From contig CAMLML010000027.1 in assembly GCA_946481095.1 (NCBI GenBank), positions 1 through 54,190 of the forward strand: a stretch of 54,190 nucleotides of DNA, written 5' to 3'. A program made the translations under genes and the position numbers. The stretch is from an uncultured Cellvibrio sp. (GTDB taxonomy: Bacteria > Pseudomonadota > Gammaproteobacteria > Pseudomonadales > Cellvibrionaceae). This document shows, in pieces, positions 53,109 through 54,190 of this stretch (its first letter is position 1; every line of letters starts with the position of its first letter). The notes under the pieces are model-generated. The model saw only the letters and a program-made list of their open reading frames with translations. It was not told the origin of the DNA and made no database searches.

Positions 53109-54190
53109 TTACTCATCCACCAACAAAGTTTCCTGATTAATCAACTGCGTAATCGCAGAACGGTTATCCGCATCTTGTACCAGGGGTTTTAATTCATTCC
53201 AGCTAATTTCGACAGATTGGCAAACTAATTCGGCTAATTCTTGCGTACAACAAAAAGCTTCACCATCTGCAAATAGCAAAGTACCTTTTTCATCTGAGTG
53301 GTAAGCCACGCGAGCCGCAGGATGACGCCATAATAACTGTCCATCCGCCAATGCCGATTGCCATTCGTCTGCATCTATATCCAAAGGCTCTTCTTCGGTT
53401 TGTTCAATGTATTTACGTTCGGTCATAAATTTACCGAACCAGAGCGCAATATTTTCCGATGTCAGATGTTGTTGAATGATATTTCGAACTTGATCAATCG
53501 CCTGCGCAGAAATTTCACCCGGGTTGGATTGCAATTGTAAATTCGGATCGGTGTAACGTAAATCATCACTCACTGATAAAGCAATCTCTTGTCCGACTTC
53601 CGAAATAATATCGGCATGACTGGGCGCGCGGAAGCCAATCGAAAAAGTCATGCAGTCATCGCCAACGGCTGTTCCCCAGTGTGCGATACCCGGTGGGATA
53701 TAGAGCATGTCGCCGGGTTCCAATACCCATTCATCAGTCGTATGAAATTCGCTGAGGATTTTCAGACGCGTACCTTCGAGTCGTGGCGAATTGTTGTCAC
53801 ACATCTGTCCGATTTTCCAATGGCGTTTGCCCAATCCCTGCAACAAAAATACATCGTAATAGTCAAAGTGTGGGCCGACACCGCCTTTATCCGGTGCGTA
53901 GCTGATCATCAAATCATCCAATCGCCAGTTGGGAATAAAACGAAAATAATCCAACAATTGATTCACTTCCGGCACCCACTGATCCACCGCTTGCACTAAC
54001 AAAGTCCAATGACTTTCAGGTAATTTTTCAAAAGTTTTTTCAGTGAAAGGCCCATTGCGCAATTCCCAGGGCGTTGTTCCATTTTCCAACACAATTCGCG
54101 ATTCGACTTCTTCCTCTAATGCTAGGCCAGCCAATTCATCCGGCGACAGCGGCGATTCAAAATAAGGAAACGCGTTGCGAATCAGTAAAG
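53109..54190 (-). CDS. roxA: RoxA/YcfD-type ribosomal protein uL16 arginine 3-hydroxylase (5' end outside window)
   Basis: A JmjC/cupin Fe(II)/2-oxoglutarate oxygenase that hydroxylates an arginine of ribosomal protein uL16. The frame continues in the minus direction past 54134 to the window edge without an ATG (reading ...LIRNAFPYFESPLSPDELAG), so the true start is beyond 54190. The visible iron site is GPHFDYYD (His-x-Asp) and a distal His in GIAHWGTAVGDD. The C-terminal half has the dimerisation and winged-helix region (RHPAARVAYHSDEKGTLLF). Family assignment is by these blocks; I infer the uL16 target from E. coli YcfD. Confidence 0.9.
   Translation of the reverse strand, partial: LLIRNAFPYFESPLSPDELAGLALEEEVESRIVLENGTTPWELRNGPFTEKTFEKLPESHWTLLVQAVDQWVPEVNQLLDYFRFIPNWRLDDLMISYAPDKGGVGPHFDYYDVFLLQGLGKRHWKIGQMCDNNSPRLEGTRLKILSEFHTTDEWVLEPGDMLYIPPGIAHWGTAVGDDCMTFSIGFRAPSHADIISEVGQEIALSVSDDLRYTDPNLQLQSNPGEISAQAIDQVRNIIQQHLTSENIALWFGKFMTERKYIEQTEEEPLDIDADEWQSALADGQLLWRHPAARVAYHSDEKGTLLFADGEAFCCTQELAELVCQSVEISWNELKPLVQDADNRSAITQLINQETLLVDE

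Overview
The window looks like chromosome from a plant-polysaccharide-degrading gammaproteobacterium, most likely Cellvibrio or a close relative (inference). Supporting signs are a galactan-degradation locus with a TonB-dependent receptor, GH53 and GH2 lipoproteins, an orphan GH51 arabinofuranosidase, and gammaproteobacterial housekeeping genes (GyrA close to the E. coli protein, PheA P-protein, CysD/CysN, KdsB-PTP-MurB, MiaB, ProS, RoxA-type hydroxylase). GC content appears moderate. I see no rRNA, tRNA, CRISPR array, prophage or complete insertion sequence.

Region 1 (1-8.7 kb) is a same-strand beta-1,4-galactan utilisation locus: outer-membrane receptor (cut by the window edge), endo-galactanase, beta-galactosidase, GPH-type sugar symporter and LacI-type regulator. 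Region 2 (8.8-16.2 kb) carries gyrA, pheA-tyrA and cysD-cysN, separated by GC-rich palindromic repeats. Region 3 (16.5-22.3 kb) holds a small secreted HhH protein, pyrF, cmk, and the sugar-nucleotide genes manB, galU and manC. Region 4 (22.5-28.6 kb) has amtB behind a sigma-54-like promoter, an LpxL-type acyltransferase, corA, the GH51 gene with a good sigma-70 promoter, and cysK.

Region 5 (28.6-40.2 kb) is mixed: DUF1415, a CvfB-like S1 protein, an M50 membrane protease, an unknown lipoprotein, an Xre/RES toxin-antitoxin pair, kdsB-PTP-murB interrupted by repeats, DUF3617, miaB, DUF6172, a RhlE-type helicase and DUF1820. Region 6 (40.2-46.7 kb) has an unusual FGGY kinase and an RND efflux pair followed by a LamG-like lipoprotein. 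Region 7 (46.7-54.2 kb, minus strand) has ynfA, an exported SNase-like protein, a HipBA module with AT-rich operators, a small lipoprotein, proS, an HU protein with a histone-H1-like tail, an unknown protein and a RoxA/YcfD-type ribosomal oxygenase cut by the right edge.

The most striking non-gene signals are: seven places with a composite C-rich/G-rich palindromic repeat, including two inside the kdsB-PTP-murB run; GTAG-headed REP-like hairpins at 38.1-38.3 kb; AAGGTA/TACCTT operators before hipB; and recurrent promoters whose -10 box is followed by a GCGGCC/GCGCGCC discriminator. No wholly new system can be proven from sequence alone. The best leads are the repeat family, the HipBA-plus-exported-nuclease unit, and the FGGY kinase with a non-glycerol active site.
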